From PCC-10605 sp964409355 (GTDB taxonomy: Bacteria > Cyanobacteriota > Cyanobacteriia > Cyanobacteriales > Cyanobacteriaceae), in contig CAYPDC010000003.1 in assembly GCA_964409355.1 (NCBI GenBank), forward strand, positions 9,892 to 73,891: a stretch of 64,000 nucleotides of DNA. Reading direction: 5' to 3'. The position numbers and the translations under genes were made by a program. Under the pieces are notes generated by a model that saw only the letters and a list, made by a program, of their open reading frames with translations, had not been told where the DNA came from and searched no databases. Shown piece after piece: positions 1 through 9,407 of the stretch. The stretch's first letter is position 1. Each line of letters begins with the position of its first letter.

Positions 1-561
1 ATTTCCCTCTTTAAAATGGAAGGGAAACACAACTTACAAAATCTCTTAATGGCTACCGCCGCCGCTAGATTAGCAGGAGTTAGTAAGAGTGCGATCGCCC
101 AGACAATATCATCTTTTACAGGAGTGCCTCACAGACTAGAATTAATTACCACCATCGAAGGAGTGAGATATATCAATGACAGTAAAGCCACCAACTACGA
201 TGCGGCGCAAGTTGGTTTAGATTCCGTTGCTTCCCCCACGATTTTGATTGCAGGAGGCGAAGCCAAAGAAGGAGACGACACAGCATGGATAAATACCATC
301 AAGAAAAAATGTGTATCAGTGTTACTAATAGGAGAAGCCGCCTCTTTATTTGCCAAAAGATTAGAAGAATCTGGTTTTAAACAATATGAAATAGTAGAAA
401 CTATGGCAAATGCCGTCAAACGAGGCAAAGAATTAGCAGCCCAACTTCATGCCAAAGTAGTTTTATTATCTCCTGCCTGTGCCAGTTTTGATCAATATAC
501 CAACTTTGAGGAAAGAGGAGATAACTTCCGTCAACTATGCAAGGATTATATCACTTTTTAG
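1..561 (+). CDS. murD: UDP-N-acetylmuramoylalanine--D-glutamate ligase, 3' part
   Basis: C-terminal portion of MurD, the cytoplasmic Mur ligase that adds D-glutamate to UDP-MurNAc-L-alanine in peptidoglycan synthesis. The frame is open from base 1 and the gene starts upstream of the window; the internal ATG at 16 is not the start. Visible family features are the HNLQN segment typical of the Mur ligase central/C-terminal junction, the IDSKATN-like motif (here INDSKATN) and the late LLSPACASFDQY motif. Stop TAA at 559. The identification rests on these motifs and is secure; the N-terminal domain cannot be judged. Confidence 0.95.
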   Translation: MSLFKMEGKHNLQNLLMATAAARLAGVSKSAIAQTISSFTGVPHRLELITTIEGVRYINDSKATNYDAAQVGLDSVASPTILIAGGEAKEGDDTAWINTIKKKCVSVLLIGEAASLFAKRLEESGFKQYEIVETMANAVKRGKELAAQLHAKVVLLSPACASFDQYTNFEERGDNFRQLCKDYITF

Positions 562-761
562 TTGCTGTCAATCACTCATATATAAAGCAGGGTGTTTTCA
601 TTCCCGAAAATGTCTATCCCTAAAACTAACGGATTTTCTTATATCAAACGCAGGTAAAATAACGCTATTTACTTGATGTTGACGTCACTAAACCTCTAAA
701 CACGGTACGATCGCCCCTCATTAATTGTAAAGAAATGTAACAATATTGCCATTAAAATGGG

Positions 762-798
762 TTGACATCTTGACAGACAGAAAAAAAGAAGTTAAATT
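762..798 (+). promoter_or_regulatory. Predicted sigma70-type promoter of the ycf46 operon
   Basis: Two overlapping TTGACA hexamers lie at 762-767 and 770-775. The second is followed after 17 bases by TAAATT (793-798), a partial match to TATAAT, about 40 bases before the ATG at 837. This is a sequence-only prediction. The rest of the 562-836 gap holds nothing else I recognise. Confidence 0.45.
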
Positions 799-836
799 AA
801 AAACATCGCATTTGGGCATATCAAAATAAAGCGAAT

Positions 837-1181
837 ATGCAAGACAAGCAAAAAGTTACTCTTTATCTTCCACCAACCTTACACCGTCAACTGAAAGTAA
901 AGGCGGCGATCGACACTGACTCTATGTCAGCGTTAGTCGAAAAAGCCATTAGCTTTTATCTTCAACATCCGGAGACGGTGGAAGAAGTAGAGGCCAGTTA
1001 TGGCAAAACTCACCAAGTACACGTTTGCCCTGAATGTAATGCCGCAATGGTAATGCGTGATGGCAAAATGATTTCTTTGAAGAACCAACCTAGTATTGTC
1101 GATGAAGAATTCCCCTTAATTGGCGAAAAAACTTCCGTGACTGCTGGTACTCAAGGGCAAGAGGAGTTAATTCCCTGCTAA
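837..1181 (+). CDS. Ribbon-helix-helix-like protein with CPEC motif (slr0373-like)
   Basis: 114-residue protein. Residues 1-45 resemble a ribbon-helix-helix segment (basic VTLYLPPTLHRQLKVKAA followed by two helices), suggesting DNA or protein contact. Residues 64-67 are CPEC, a single CxxC pair, and the tail is acidic. It lies directly upstream of a Ycf46-type ATPase and a DUF1257 gene on the same strand, the same layout as the slr0373-slr0374-slr0376 stress-responsive operon of Synechocystis 6803, so I infer it is the slr0373 counterpart. The biochemical role is unknown. A promoter is predicted at 762-798. Confidence 0.8.
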   Translation: MQDKQKVTLYLPPTLHRQLKVKAAIDTDSMSALVEKAISFYLQHPETVEEVEASYGKTHQVHVCPECNAAMVMRDGKMISLKNQPSIVDEEFPLIGEKTSVTAGTQGQEELIPC

Positions 1182-1238
1182 ACGGTGATTCATAATCGCT
1201 AATGACAGTAAACTGCCTATACTAAGGAGGTCGATCCC

Positions 1239-2759
1239 ATGAAAGAAGAACTAAACACTCTGATTAAAGCTCAATATCCTCTCATCTATCTGGTGACATC
1301 CGAGGAAGAAAGAGCAGAGAAGGCGATCGCCGATATAGTGGCAGAGTCAGACAGTAAGAATCCCCCTCGCATTTATGCTTGGACTGTTACCCGTGGTTTG
1401 GTAGAATTAGATAATCCTAATCGCAATTCTGTACAACATAACACCGTATCTCCTGAAGCGGCCATCGAGTGGGTTGTCAGACAAAAAGAAGCTGGAATCT
1501 ATATCTTTAAAGACTTACATCCTTACTTGGAATCTCCCCCCGTTACCCGTTGGTTAAGAGATGCGATCGCCTCTTTTAAAGGTACAGATAAGATCATTAT
1601 ATTAATGTCCCCTTATCAACAAATTCCTTTAGAATTGGAAAAAGACCTAATCGTCTTGGATTTTCCCTTACCCCAAGCCAGTGAACTGGATCAGGTGTTG
1701 GAAAAAGCCTTGAAAAGATCAAAAGGGAAACAACTATCCCCTGAAATCAAGGAAAGATTGCGTCGTGCCGCACTAGGTTTGACCATCGATGAAGCGGAAA
1801 AGGTATATCGCAAAGCCTTAGTTAAGGCAGGAAAATTGAGCGATGAAGAAGTGGAAATTGTCCTGTCAGAGAAAAAACAACTAATTCGCCGTAACGGTAT
1901 CCTAGACTATATCGAGGAGGATGAAACCATCAAGGGAGTAGGTGGTTTAGAAGAATTGAAGCGCTGGTTAACTCAACGTTCTCAGGCTTTCACCGAAAAA
2001 GCAAGGGGTTATGGACTACCTCAACCTAAAGGGATGCTGATTTTAGGCGTACCCGGATGCGGAAAGTCTCTCATTGCCAAAACTACTTCTAAACTGTGGG
2101 GCTTACCCTTACTTCGCTTGGATATGGGGAGAGTCTATGATGGTTCGATGGTTGGTAAATCCGAAGCCAATTTACGCAGTGCCTTGAAAACCGCAGAATC
2201 AATTTCTCCGGCTATCCTCTTTATCGATGAGTTGGACAAAGCCTTCGCAGGTAGTGCAGGATCAGGAGATTCCGACGGAGGAACATCAAGCCGTATTTTT
2301 GGTTCATTCCTCACATGGATGCAGGAAAAACAATCCCCTGTATTCGTAATGGCAACGGCGAACCGTTTGGAAAAGTTACCCGGTGAGTTTTTACGCAAAG
2401 GTCGTTTTGACGAAATTTTCTTCGTTGACTTACCTAATGCCCAAGAAAGAGAAGCGATTTTCCATATTCATCTCAAAAAACGTCGCCATGATATTGACAG
2501 ATTTGATCTGGATCAATTAGCAAAGGTTTCAGACGGGTTTTCAGGGGCGGAAATAGAACAGGCGATCGTCGCCGCTATGTATGAAGCTTTTGCTCAAGAG
2601 CGAGAGTTCACACAGCTAGACATCATCGCCGCTATTAAATCCACATTGCCTCTATCCCGTACTATGACTGAGCAGGTCTCAGCACTACGAGACTGGGCGA
2701 GACAACGCGCCCGACCTGCTTCAGCCTCCATTGCGGAATATCAACGCATGGAGTTTTAA
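1239..2759 (+). CDS. ycf46: Ycf46-like AAA+ ATPase
   Basis: 506-residue AAA+ ATPase. Residues 1-220 form the family-specific N-terminal domain; Walker A GVPGCGKS is at 270-277, Walker B ILFIDE at 326-331, and the arginine-rich FLRKGRFDEIF element follows. The length matches cyanobacterial and plastid Ycf46 (slr0374, often labelled a cell-division-cycle-like ATPase). The start is set by a strong AAGGAGG Shine-Dalgarno ending 9 bases before ATG. It is the second gene of the stress-type operon. Its substrate is unknown; Ycf46 has been linked to inorganic-carbon and stress responses in cyanobacteria. Confidence 0.9.
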   Translation: MKEELNTLIKAQYPLIYLVTSEEERAEKAIADIVAESDSKNPPRIYAWTVTRGLVELDNPNRNSVQHNTVSPEAAIEWVVRQKEAGIYIFKDLHPYLESPPVTRWLRDAIASFKGTDKIIILMSPYQQIPLELEKDLIVLDFPLPQASELDQVLEKALKRSKGKQLSPEIKERLRRAALGLTIDEAEKVYRKALVKAGKLSDEEVEIVLSEKKQLIRRNGILDYIEEDETIKGVGGLEELKRWLTQRSQAFTEKARGYGLPQPKGMLILGVPGCGKSLIAKTTSKLWGLPLLRLDMGRVYDGSMVGKSEANLRSALKTAESISPAILFIDELDKAFAGSAGSGDSDGGTSSRIFGSFLTWMQEKQSPVFVMATANRLEKLPGEFLRKGRFDEIFFVDLPNAQEREAIFHIHLKKRRHDIDRFDLDQLAKVSDGFSGAEIEQAIVAAMYEAFAQEREFTQLDIIAAIKSTLPLSRTMTEQVSALRDWARQRARPASASIAEYQRMEF

Positions 2760-2833
2760 CAGGCTTTCTCTGTTTCAGAGAAGGGTTAGCTCATCAGCTA
2801 ACAGTTTCCGTCGCACATAATGTGCTTTTTAGT
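2760..2833 (+). other. Three consecutive small hairpins between ycf46 and the DUF1257 gene
   Basis: In a 124-base gap lie a stem TTCTCTG/CAGAGAA, a stem TTAGCT/AGCTAA and a stem GCACAT/ATGTGC, in that order. None has a proper U tract. They could be attenuating or RNA-processing structures inside the operon that set the dosage of the downstream gene. Function is inferred from position only. Confidence 0.4.
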
Positions 2834-2883
2834 TACTTTTTACTTGTTTGTTGTTTTTATTAATCTTCTAGGAGGAATATCCC

Positions 2884-3234
2884 ATGTCTCATTTTAGCAC
2901 CTTAAGAACCAAAATCACAGATGCTGAAATTTTAACTAATTCTTTAAAAGACTTAGGTATTAGTGTAAAAACTGAAGCTGATGTTCGTGGCTACAACAGC
3001 CAACGCATTCGTGCCGACATCGTAGCAGTTTTAGAAGGAGAATACGATCTCGGTTGGTCTCGTAATGCTGATGGTAGCTTTGACTTAATCGCTGATCTCT
3101 GGGGCGTTGCTAAAAAGCACAATCAAACTGAGTTAATCAACTCTATTAACCAAAAATATGCGGTTAACAAAACTTTGAGTGAAGTTAAGCAACGTGGTTT
3201 ACAGAATGCTAACGTCAAGTTAGTTCTCAAGTAA
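2884..3234 (+). CDS. DUF1257 (Ycf35-like) protein
   Basis: 116-residue cytoplasmic protein of the DUF1257/Ycf35 family, known from cyanobacteria and red-algal plastids, of unknown biochemical function. Recognised by its starting MSHFSTLRTKI, the central VRGYNSQRIRADIV and the DLGWSRNADGSFDLIADLWG segment. An AGGAGG Shine-Dalgarno lies 8 bases before ATG. Third gene of the putative stress operon (slr0376-like position), separated from ycf46 by a hairpin-rich gap. Codon use looks highly expressed. A GC-rich hairpin follows the stop. Confidence 0.85.
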   Translation: MSHFSTLRTKITDAEILTNSLKDLGISVKTEADVRGYNSQRIRADIVAVLEGEYDLGWSRNADGSFDLIADLWGVAKKHNQTELINSINQKYAVNKTLSEVKQRGLQNANVKLVLK

Positions 3235-3240
3235 TTGACG

Positions 3241-3270
3241 CTCCCCGTCCTTCTAGGGCGGGGATTCTTG
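3241..3270. terminator. GC-rich hairpin after the DUF1257 gene, possibly an IS200/IS605 end
   Basis: CCCCGTCC and GGGCGGGG pair around a TTCTA loop, followed by ATTCTTGTTT. It would work as a terminator for the + strand operon. The same hairpin type commonly marks the right end of IS200/IS605 elements, and a TnpB-like reading frame runs into it from the opposite strand (see 3245-3363). Confidence 0.55.
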
Positions 3271-3363
3271 TTTCACTGAAGTTACTTGCTACGACAGGAT
3301 TGCTCCAATCAAAGTAGAGGTGTCTTTCCCCCAAGCGTTAGTTTCTGATCTCCCAATGTTTAC
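3245..3363 (-). pseudogene. TnpB C-terminal relic (IS200/IS605 remnant)
   Basis: On the minus strand a short open stretch reads VNIGRSETNAWGKDTSTLIG, then a stop, then QVTSVKQESPP, running into the GC-rich hairpin. This resembles the variable tail of cyanobacterial TnpB proteins (…NACG….TL.EA…Q….KQE.P), which also ends at such a hairpin. No upstream transposase body remains. Recognition is by memory of the tail pattern, so moderate confidence. Confidence 0.45.
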
Positions 3364-3376
3364 AGTTGTGATAATT

Positions 3377-3405
3377 CTTGAGGTTGAACACTGTTCAATC
3401 TCAAG
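3377..3405 (-). terminator. Perfectly paired hairpin downstream of glyA
   Basis: CTTGAGGTTGAACA and TGTTCAATCTCAAG (one G-U pair) surround a single-base loop centred at 3391, ten bases beyond the glyA stop. It lacks a long U tract on the minus strand. The convergent position favours a transcription end. Confidence 0.5.
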
Positions 3406-3413
3406 GATTAGAA

Positions 3414-4697
3414 TTAAGCTAGTACAGGTAAGGGAATATGTAAATCAGGATAGAGGAGATAGCGATCGCACAATGTTTCTACTCTCTTAATGCAGTTAGC
3501 TTTGATGTCTGCATCCTCTGGATTGAGTAAATAATCGGCGATGATATTACCTACTTCGGTGAAGTCGTTTTCTTTTAACCCTCTAGTGGTTTCCGCCGCA
3601 GTTCCTAAACGAATACCACTGGTGACAAAAGGAGATTCAGGATCAAAAGGTACAGTATTTTTGTTCGCAGTAATGCTAATTTCTTCTAAAAGTTGATCGG
3701 CTACTTTACCCGTCATGGCGATCGAGCGCAAGTCCACTAAATTGAGGTGATTATCACTACCGCCAGACACTAACTTAAATCCTCTCTGGACTAACTGATT
3801 ACCCAATGCTTGAGAATTGGCGATAACTTGTCCACAATAGGCTTTAAACTCAGGTTTTAGGGCTTCACCAAAAGCTACTGCTTTACCAGCGATAACGTGT
3901 TCCAAAGGACCGCCTTGAGTGCCGGGAAAAACCGCTTTATTTAATTTTTTCCCTAATTCTGCGTCACGGGTCAAAATTAAGCCTCCCCGAGGTCCTCTAA
4001 GGGTTTTATGGGTGGTGGTGGTGACTACGTCACAATGAGGCACAGGATTAGGATGATGCCCTGTAGCCACTAAACCCGCAATATGGGCTATATCTGCCAA
4101 TAAATACGCTCCCACTTCAGAAGCGATCGCACCGAATTTTTCAAAATCGATAATGCGAGGATAAGCAGAATAACCGCAGATGATTAATTTAGGGCGCTCT
4201 TTTAAGGCTAATTCACGGATTTGATCATAGTCAAGGCGTTCGGTTTCTTGATTGACACCATATTGACATACATCGAACCACTTACCAGAAAAATTAACCG
4301 GAGAACCATGGGTTAAATGTCCACCGTGAGACAAATCCATCCCCATGATTTTATCACCGGGGTTAAGGAGAGTTAAAAACACGGCAAAATTAGCCTGTGC
4401 GCCCGAATGGGGTTGCACGTTCGCCATTGCCGCACCAAATAACTGTTTTGCTCTTTCGATGGCTAAATCTTCCGCTTGATCAATGAATTTACAACCAGCA
4501 TAATAACGTTTACCTGGTAAACCTTCTGCATACTTATTCGTTAAAACCGAACCCTGGGCGGCCATTACCGCAGGAGAAGTAAAATTCTCACTGGCTATTA
4601 ATTCTAAATGTCTTCTTTGTCTTTGCAATTCGTTGGCAATAATTTCCGCTATGGCTGGATCTGTGTCGGCTAAAAATTCTAAATTAGTTTGACTCAC
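3414..4697 (-). CDS. glyA: Serine hydroxymethyltransferase
   Basis: 427-residue PLP enzyme that interconverts serine and glycine while loading or unloading methylene-tetrahydrofolate; in a cyanobacterium it serves one-carbon supply and photorespiratory glycine handling. Full length for the family. Visible motifs are LELIASENFTSPAV near residues 31-44, the HGGHLTHG loop and the PLP lysine in TTTTHKTLRGPRGG (K231). It is divergently oriented to ggt, with a 107-base shared upstream region. Identification is certain. Confidence 0.98.
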   Translation of the reverse strand: MSQTNLEFLADTDPAIAEIIANELQRQRRHLELIASENFTSPAVMAAQGSVLTNKYAEGLPGKRYYAGCKFIDQAEDLAIERAKQLFGAAMANVQPHSGAQANFAVFLTLLNPGDKIMGMDLSHGGHLTHGSPVNFSGKWFDVCQYGVNQETERLDYDQIRELALKERPKLIICGYSAYPRIIDFEKFGAIASEVGAYLLADIAHIAGLVATGHHPNPVPHCDVVTTTTHKTLRGPRGGLILTRDAELGKKLNKAVFPGTQGGPLEHVIAGKAVAFGEALKPEFKAYCGQVIANSQALGNQLVQRGFKLVSGGSDNHLNLVDLRSIAMTGKVADQLLEEISITANKNTVPFDPESPFVTSGIRLGTAAETTRGLKENDFTEVGNIIADYLLNPEDADIKANCIKRVETLCDRYLLYPDLHIPLPVLA

Positions 4698-4804
4698 GTT
4701 AATTTATTGTTTTAATCATAAACATACTTTGTCTATGATAATTGATCTAGTTAGCAATAAACAATTTGGCTTAAACTCTTTACTTTTAATCCCCATCTTC
4801 ACCT

Positions 4805-6526
4805 ATGAAAAAATATATCTGGTTGACAATTCTGATTTTTTTCTTTGTTATTGGCATTAAAACTAGCTTTGCCCAAACTCCTATCTATGACACCGAAAGA
4901 ATTTTTCATCCTGTGGTTGCTACTCAGGGGATGGTATCTAGTCAGGAAAAATTAGCCTCTCAAGCAGGTTTAGAGGTTTTACAACAGGGAGGAAATGCCA
5001 TCGATGCGGGGGTTACAGTGGGTTTTGCTTTAGCCGTTACTTTACCTCGTGCAGGAAATATTGGCGGAGGGGGTTTTATGATGATTCATTTAGCCGATAA
5101 TAACGAAAATATTGCCCTTGACTATCGAGAGACTGCACCCCTTAAAGCCACTAAAGATATGTTTCTTAATAAAAAAGGAGAGGTAGATAATATCAAATCT
5201 CGTTTTAGTCACTTAGCCGTCGGTGTACCTGCAACGGTAGCAGGATTAACTTTTGCCTTAGAAAAGTATGGTACAATCAGCTTAGAAAAGGCTTTACAAC
5301 CTGCCATTGAGTTAGCAGAAAAAGGCTTTCCCGTCACTCAAGATTTTTATGATTCTCTGCTTTTTGCCCGTCCATTTTTAGAAAGACACCCTGTTAGTCA
5401 ACAATTATTTTATCCTAATAATAATCCTCCTCCTGTGGGTTCAATTTTTCGACAACCTGAGTTAGCCAATACTTTGAAATTAATTGCTAGAGAGGGAAAA
5501 AAAGTTTTTTATGAAGGGGAAATTGCCCAAGATATTGTTCAAGAAATGAGTAATAATGGTGGTTTAATTACTTTAGAAGATTTAGCTAATTATCAGCCTA
5601 AAATTAGAGAGCCAATTAAGGGAGAATATTTAGGTTATGAAATTTATTCTATGCCTCCTCCGAGTTCGGGCGGTGTGCATTTAATCCAAATGTTAAATAT
5701 TTTAAAAGGTTTTGATTTAAAGAGTTTAGGGCAAAATACCGCTAATACCATTCATTTAATAACAGAAACCATGAAATTAGCTTATGCCGATCGCAGCTTA
5801 TATTTAGGAGATCCTGATTTTATTGATGTCCCAGTAAAAGAATTAACGGAGCAAAAATATGCTGATTATTTAAGAACAAAAATTAATAAAAATAAAGCAA
5901 TTCCTAGTAGTCAAATAAAGCCTAGTAATCCTTTTTCTTTTCAAGAAAGTCCTCAAACAACCCACTATTCTATTATTGATAAAAATGGCAACGCCGTTGC
6001 TAATACTTATACCCTAAATTTTAGTTATGGTTCTGGTATAAGCGTTAAAAATAGAGGCTTTTTATTAAATAATGAAATGGATGATTTTGTCGCTAAACCT
6101 AATACTCCCAACGCTTATGGTTTAATCGGAGGAGAAGCAAATGCGATCGCACCTAAGAAAAGAATGCTCAGTTCTATGACTCCCACTATCATTACTAAAG
6201 ATGGAGATGTGTTTTTAGTCACAGGAAGCCCGGGCGGAAGCAGGATTATTACAACAGTTTTACAAATAATTATTAATGTCTTAGAATTTGATTTGAATAT
6301 AGCAGAAGCGACGGTTTCCCCACGGTTTCATCATCAATGGCTACCCGATGAATTACTCTTAGAAAGAGGGATTAACAAAGATACTCGCCGATTATTGGCA
6401 GAAAAAGGACATAATTTAAAAGATACTGGAGCAATGGGAAGCACTCAAAGTATTATGAAAAAAAATAGCTTTCTTTACGGTTTTTCCGATACCCGTAGAA
6501 GAGAAGCCTTGACTGTTGGTTTTTAA
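4805..6526 (+). CDS. ggt: Gamma-glutamyltranspeptidase
   Basis: 573-residue Ntn-hydrolase that cleaves gamma-glutamyl bonds of glutathione and related compounds. An N-terminal hydrophobic segment (residues ~5-22, then a QTP-type cleavage region) indicates a secretory signal, so the enzyme is likely periplasmic. The precursor self-cleaves before a threonine: TTHYSIID gives T386 as the predicted nucleophile, matching family position. The late GSPGGSRII motif and the MPPPSSGG segment are also typical. Monocistronic by spacing. Confidence 0.96.
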   Translation: MKKYIWLTILIFFFVIGIKTSFAQTPIYDTERIFHPVVATQGMVSSQEKLASQAGLEVLQQGGNAIDAGVTVGFALAVTLPRAGNIGGGGFMMIHLADNNENIALDYRETAPLKATKDMFLNKKGEVDNIKSRFSHLAVGVPATVAGLTFALEKYGTISLEKALQPAIELAEKGFPVTQDFYDSLLFARPFLERHPVSQQLFYPNNNPPPVGSIFRQPELANTLKLIAREGKKVFYEGEIAQDIVQEMSNNGGLITLEDLANYQPKIREPIKGEYLGYEIYSMPPPSSGGVHLIQMLNILKGFDLKSLGQNTANTIHLITETMKLAYADRSLYLGDPDFIDVPVKELTEQKYADYLRTKINKNKAIPSSQIKPSNPFSFQESPQTTHYSIIDKNGNAVANTYTLNFSYGSGISVKNRGFLLNNEMDDFVAKPNTPNAYGLIGGEANAIAPKKRMLSSMTPTIITKDGDVFLVTGSPGGSRIITTVLQIIINVLEFDLNIAEATVSPRFHHQWLPDELLLERGINKDTRRLLAEKGHNLKDTGAMGSTQSIMKKNSFLYGFSDTRRREALTVGF

Positions 6527-6601
6527 ATAAACAAAAACTTAACGTATAATAGACAGGATATAGAAAAAGAATCAACAGTAATCATAGCAGTAATTATAGA
6601 T

Positions 6602-8071
6602 ATGTCCCCAACATTACTTATATCCCGTGAAATCCCTAATTTATCCTACCATCCCAAGGGCGATCGCTTCGACTTAACATGGGAAAAACCCCTCTCTACC
6701 TTACTCGGCATCGGAAGGGCATCTGGAGCCGATTTTATCGAATTTTTCCTCGAAAAAGCCAACTATATCAGTTGTTTAGCAGAAGATGATATAATCACCA
6801 GTATCACCCCTAGACTATCTACAGGGGCAGGAGTAAGGGTATTTCGGGGAAAACAAGACTGTTATGTAAGTACCAATGATGTCAGCTTTAACGGTTTAAA
6901 ACAAGCCCTAGAAAAAGCCCTCTCCATCTTAGGTTTAATGATACCTCAAGGCACGGCATTTATTCCTGAAATTAACCTCGAAATGTTTAGAGATTATGCC
7001 ACCGCAAAAAATAAGGATACATGGTTAGGTAACTGTAGCAATATGCAGGAAATGGGAGATATTCTTCTCAGTGCTAACCAAAAATTAAATAAAATCGCTA
7101 ATCATGTACAATCCAGACGAGCGGCTTATTTCCGTGATTGGCAAGAGGTGTTAGTTGCCTCCAGTGATGGTACTTTTGCCCGTGATATTCGTTTAACTCA
7201 ATCTGTCGGTTATAACTTATTATGTGCTGATGGGGATCATCGTTCTTCCATTGGTAAAAGAGATGGTGATACCAGTAATTCCGACTTTTTGAGAACATGG
7301 AATTATGATAAAGTAGCCGAAGAAGTGGCAGAATCCGCAGGAAAAATGCTTTATGCTGACTATGTGGAATCTGGGCAATATCCAATCATCATGGCAAATC
7401 AATTCGGGGGAGTTATCTTCCATGAAGCCTGTGGGCATCTTCTCGAAACTACGCAAATTGAGAGAAAAAGCACTCCTTTCATCGATAAGAAAGGGGAAAA
7501 AATCGCCCATGAAAATTTAACAGCATGGGATGAAGGCTTGACAAATCAAGCATTTGGTAGTATTGATATGGATGATGAAGGAATGCCCCCTCAACGCACT
7601 CTTTTAATCGAGAATGGCATATTAAAGAACTTTTTAGCCGATCGAGCTGGTTCAATTCGGACTAATCACCCTCGCACCGGTAGTGGTAGAAGACAAAGCT
7701 ATAGTTTTCCCGCCGCTTCCCGAATGCGTAACACATACATTGCCCCCGGTAAATATACCCTGGATGAGGTGTTTGCTTCCGTAGATAAAGGTATCTATTG
7801 CAAGAAAATGGGCGGTGGAAGCGTTGGACCTACAGGAGAGTTTAATTTTGGCGTGGACGAAGCCTATTTGGTGGAAAATGGCAAAATTACTAAACCCTTA
7901 AAAGGTGCGACTCTCATTGGTGAGGCAAAGGAAATCATGACGAAAATCTCTATGTCTTCCCAAGATTTAGGATTAGCGGCAGGTTTCTGTGGTTCTGTTA
8001 GTGGCAGTGTTTATGTAACTGTTGGACAACCTCATATTAAAGTTGATTCTATCACCGTTGGCGGAAGATAG
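6602..8071 (+). CDS. tldD: TldD-type metallopeptidase
   Basis: 489-residue TldD/PmbA family protein. The zinc motif HEACGH lies at residues 274-279 and identifies the catalytic TldD rather than the TldE/PmbA subunit. In bacteria TldD works with TldE as a heterodimeric protease on unfolded or modified peptides in the cytosol. No TldE partner is adjacent in this window. The C-terminal region with GGGSVGPTGEFNFGV is family-typical. A hairpin with T run follows at 8150. Confidence 0.93.
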   Translation: MSPTLLISREIPNLSYHPKGDRFDLTWEKPLSTLLGIGRASGADFIEFFLEKANYISCLAEDDIITSITPRLSTGAGVRVFRGKQDCYVSTNDVSFNGLKQALEKALSILGLMIPQGTAFIPEINLEMFRDYATAKNKDTWLGNCSNMQEMGDILLSANQKLNKIANHVQSRRAAYFRDWQEVLVASSDGTFARDIRLTQSVGYNLLCADGDHRSSIGKRDGDTSNSDFLRTWNYDKVAEEVAESAGKMLYADYVESGQYPIIMANQFGGVIFHEACGHLLETTQIERKSTPFIDKKGEKIAHENLTAWDEGLTNQAFGSIDMDDEGMPPQRTLLIENGILKNFLADRAGSIRTNHPRTGSGRRQSYSFPAASRMRNTYIAPGKYTLDEVFASVDKGIYCKKMGGGSVGPTGEFNFGVDEAYLVENGKITKPLKGATLIGEAKEIMTKISMSSQDLGLAAGFCGSVSGSVYVTVGQPHIKVDSITVGGR

Positions 8072-8149
8072 TAAAATTTAAGAATGATTATGAATTAAGA
8101 AGAATTATGAGTTAAGAAGAATTAAGAATTAAGATTTTTCCTTGGTAGT

Positions 8150-8170
8150 TCGGGCTTCTAGCCCGATTTT
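8150..8170 (+). terminator. Rho-independent terminator after tldD
   Basis: TCGGGC, loop TTCTA, GCCCGA, then TTTT. It sits between convergent genes. The flanking 8085-8140 stretch is made of short gaattaag-type direct repeats. Confidence 0.65.
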
Positions 8171-8179
8171 ACCTGAGTT

Positions 8180-9250
8180 TTAGGAGAAAATTGCTTCTTT
8201 ACTAATTAATTCTTGCTTTTTCTCCTCCGTTAAGCCTAAATTGTTGGCAAAAATCGCCCCTTTGACAATAGTTTGACCAAGACTGGTATTTTGTAAGTTA
8301 GTGTTAGTTAAATTGGCATTAGTTAAATTTGCTCCAATTAAATTACTCAAGGCTAAACTCGCATTTGTTAGATTGGCATTAGTTAAGTTTGCTCCTTCTA
8401 AATAAGCACCGCTTAAGTCAGCACCATTTAGCTTTGTATTTTCCAAGTTAGCTTCGCTTAAATCCACATCGGTTAAGTCGGCACCGCGCAAATTGGCATC
8501 CTTAAAATTACTGCTACTTAAATTTAATGTGCTTAAGTTGACTCCAATTAAATTCGCACCGATAAAATCCATTAGGGGGTTAAGATTCGCAATTTTGGCT
8601 AAACTCTTAAAATCATCTTGAGGGGCTTGATAAATACTTTGAATAATATTTTTTAAATTATTTAATTCTCTTTCTATTTCAATATTATTTTTATTATAAA
8701 TATTTGGTATTTCTTCTAATTTGTTTTGACTAAATATCACCTGACTTACATAAGGTTTAAAATAGACATTTACAATAAACTCAGCAACTTTTCTCTCTAA
8801 AATAGCGTGTTTATTAGGGGTAATATTATGAACCCATAATCCTTCTATATCCTTGAATTGGGTATAGGATTTATCGGCTAAAATTTTTGCACTTAATTGA
8901 CTAGTATCCGTTGATACTTTTATTGTCGCTAGTTTTGTTTCTTTTATTTCTTTGAGTAAGTTCGGTTTTATCAACCAGTATTTTTGATTAGATAAATTAT
9001 TCTTGATTAGTTGAATAAAGTCTTCGTTAATCTCGGTTAATTCTAATATTTCCAGATTATCAAAGTTAATAAACAGTTTAGCTATTCTGAGAGTAAATTT
9101 TACTTTGCCGTCTAAAATCTGTTCTTGTTGCTCGTTTGCTTGAGCAGAGAAATATAATTCATATTCGTTTTGCTTATCGGCAATGGGTATTAATTTTATG
9201 TCAACGGATAAACAATCTGGACATTGATTGTGGGATTCTAATAAATACAT
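8180..9250 (-). CDS. Pentapeptide-repeat protein with a novel N-terminal region
   Basis: About 356 residues when started at the ATG at 9250 (MYLLESHNQCPDC); an upstream in-frame ATG at 9316 would add an unlikely isoleucine-rich leader. Residues ~1-230 are of unknown type and begin with a CPDC pair. Residues ~235-330 are A(N/D)LXX pentapeptide repeats that should fold as a right-handed quadrilateral beta-helix. Such proteins are abundant in cyanobacteria and their functions are mostly unknown. Convergent with tldD. Confidence 0.8.
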   Translation of the reverse strand: MYLLESHNQCPDCLSVDIKLIPIADKQNEYELYFSAQANEQQEQILDGKVKFTLRIAKLFINFDNLEILELTEINEDFIQLIKNNLSNQKYWLIKPNLLKEIKETKLATIKVSTDTSQLSAKILADKSYTQFKDIEGLWVHNITPNKHAILERKVAEFIVNVYFKPYVSQVIFSQNKLEEIPNIYNKNNIEIERELNNLKNIIQSIYQAPQDDFKSLAKIANLNPLMDFIGANLIGVNLSTLNLSSSNFKDANLRGADLTDVDLSEANLENTKLNGADLSGAYLEGANLTNANLTNASLALSNLIGANLTNANLTNTNLQNTSLGQTIVKGAIFANNLGLTEEKKQELISKEAIFS

Positions 9251-9407
9251 AGAAAATTTTATCAAAATAATGTTATTTATACTAATAATTAACAATGTAC
9301 AATGTATAATGTGCAATTAACAATTAGTTTCTCCACAATTATCTGTTTTCATTCTTAAATCTTCTTTTAGAATTAAAGATGACCTTATTTTTCTGAATTG
9401 TACGATT

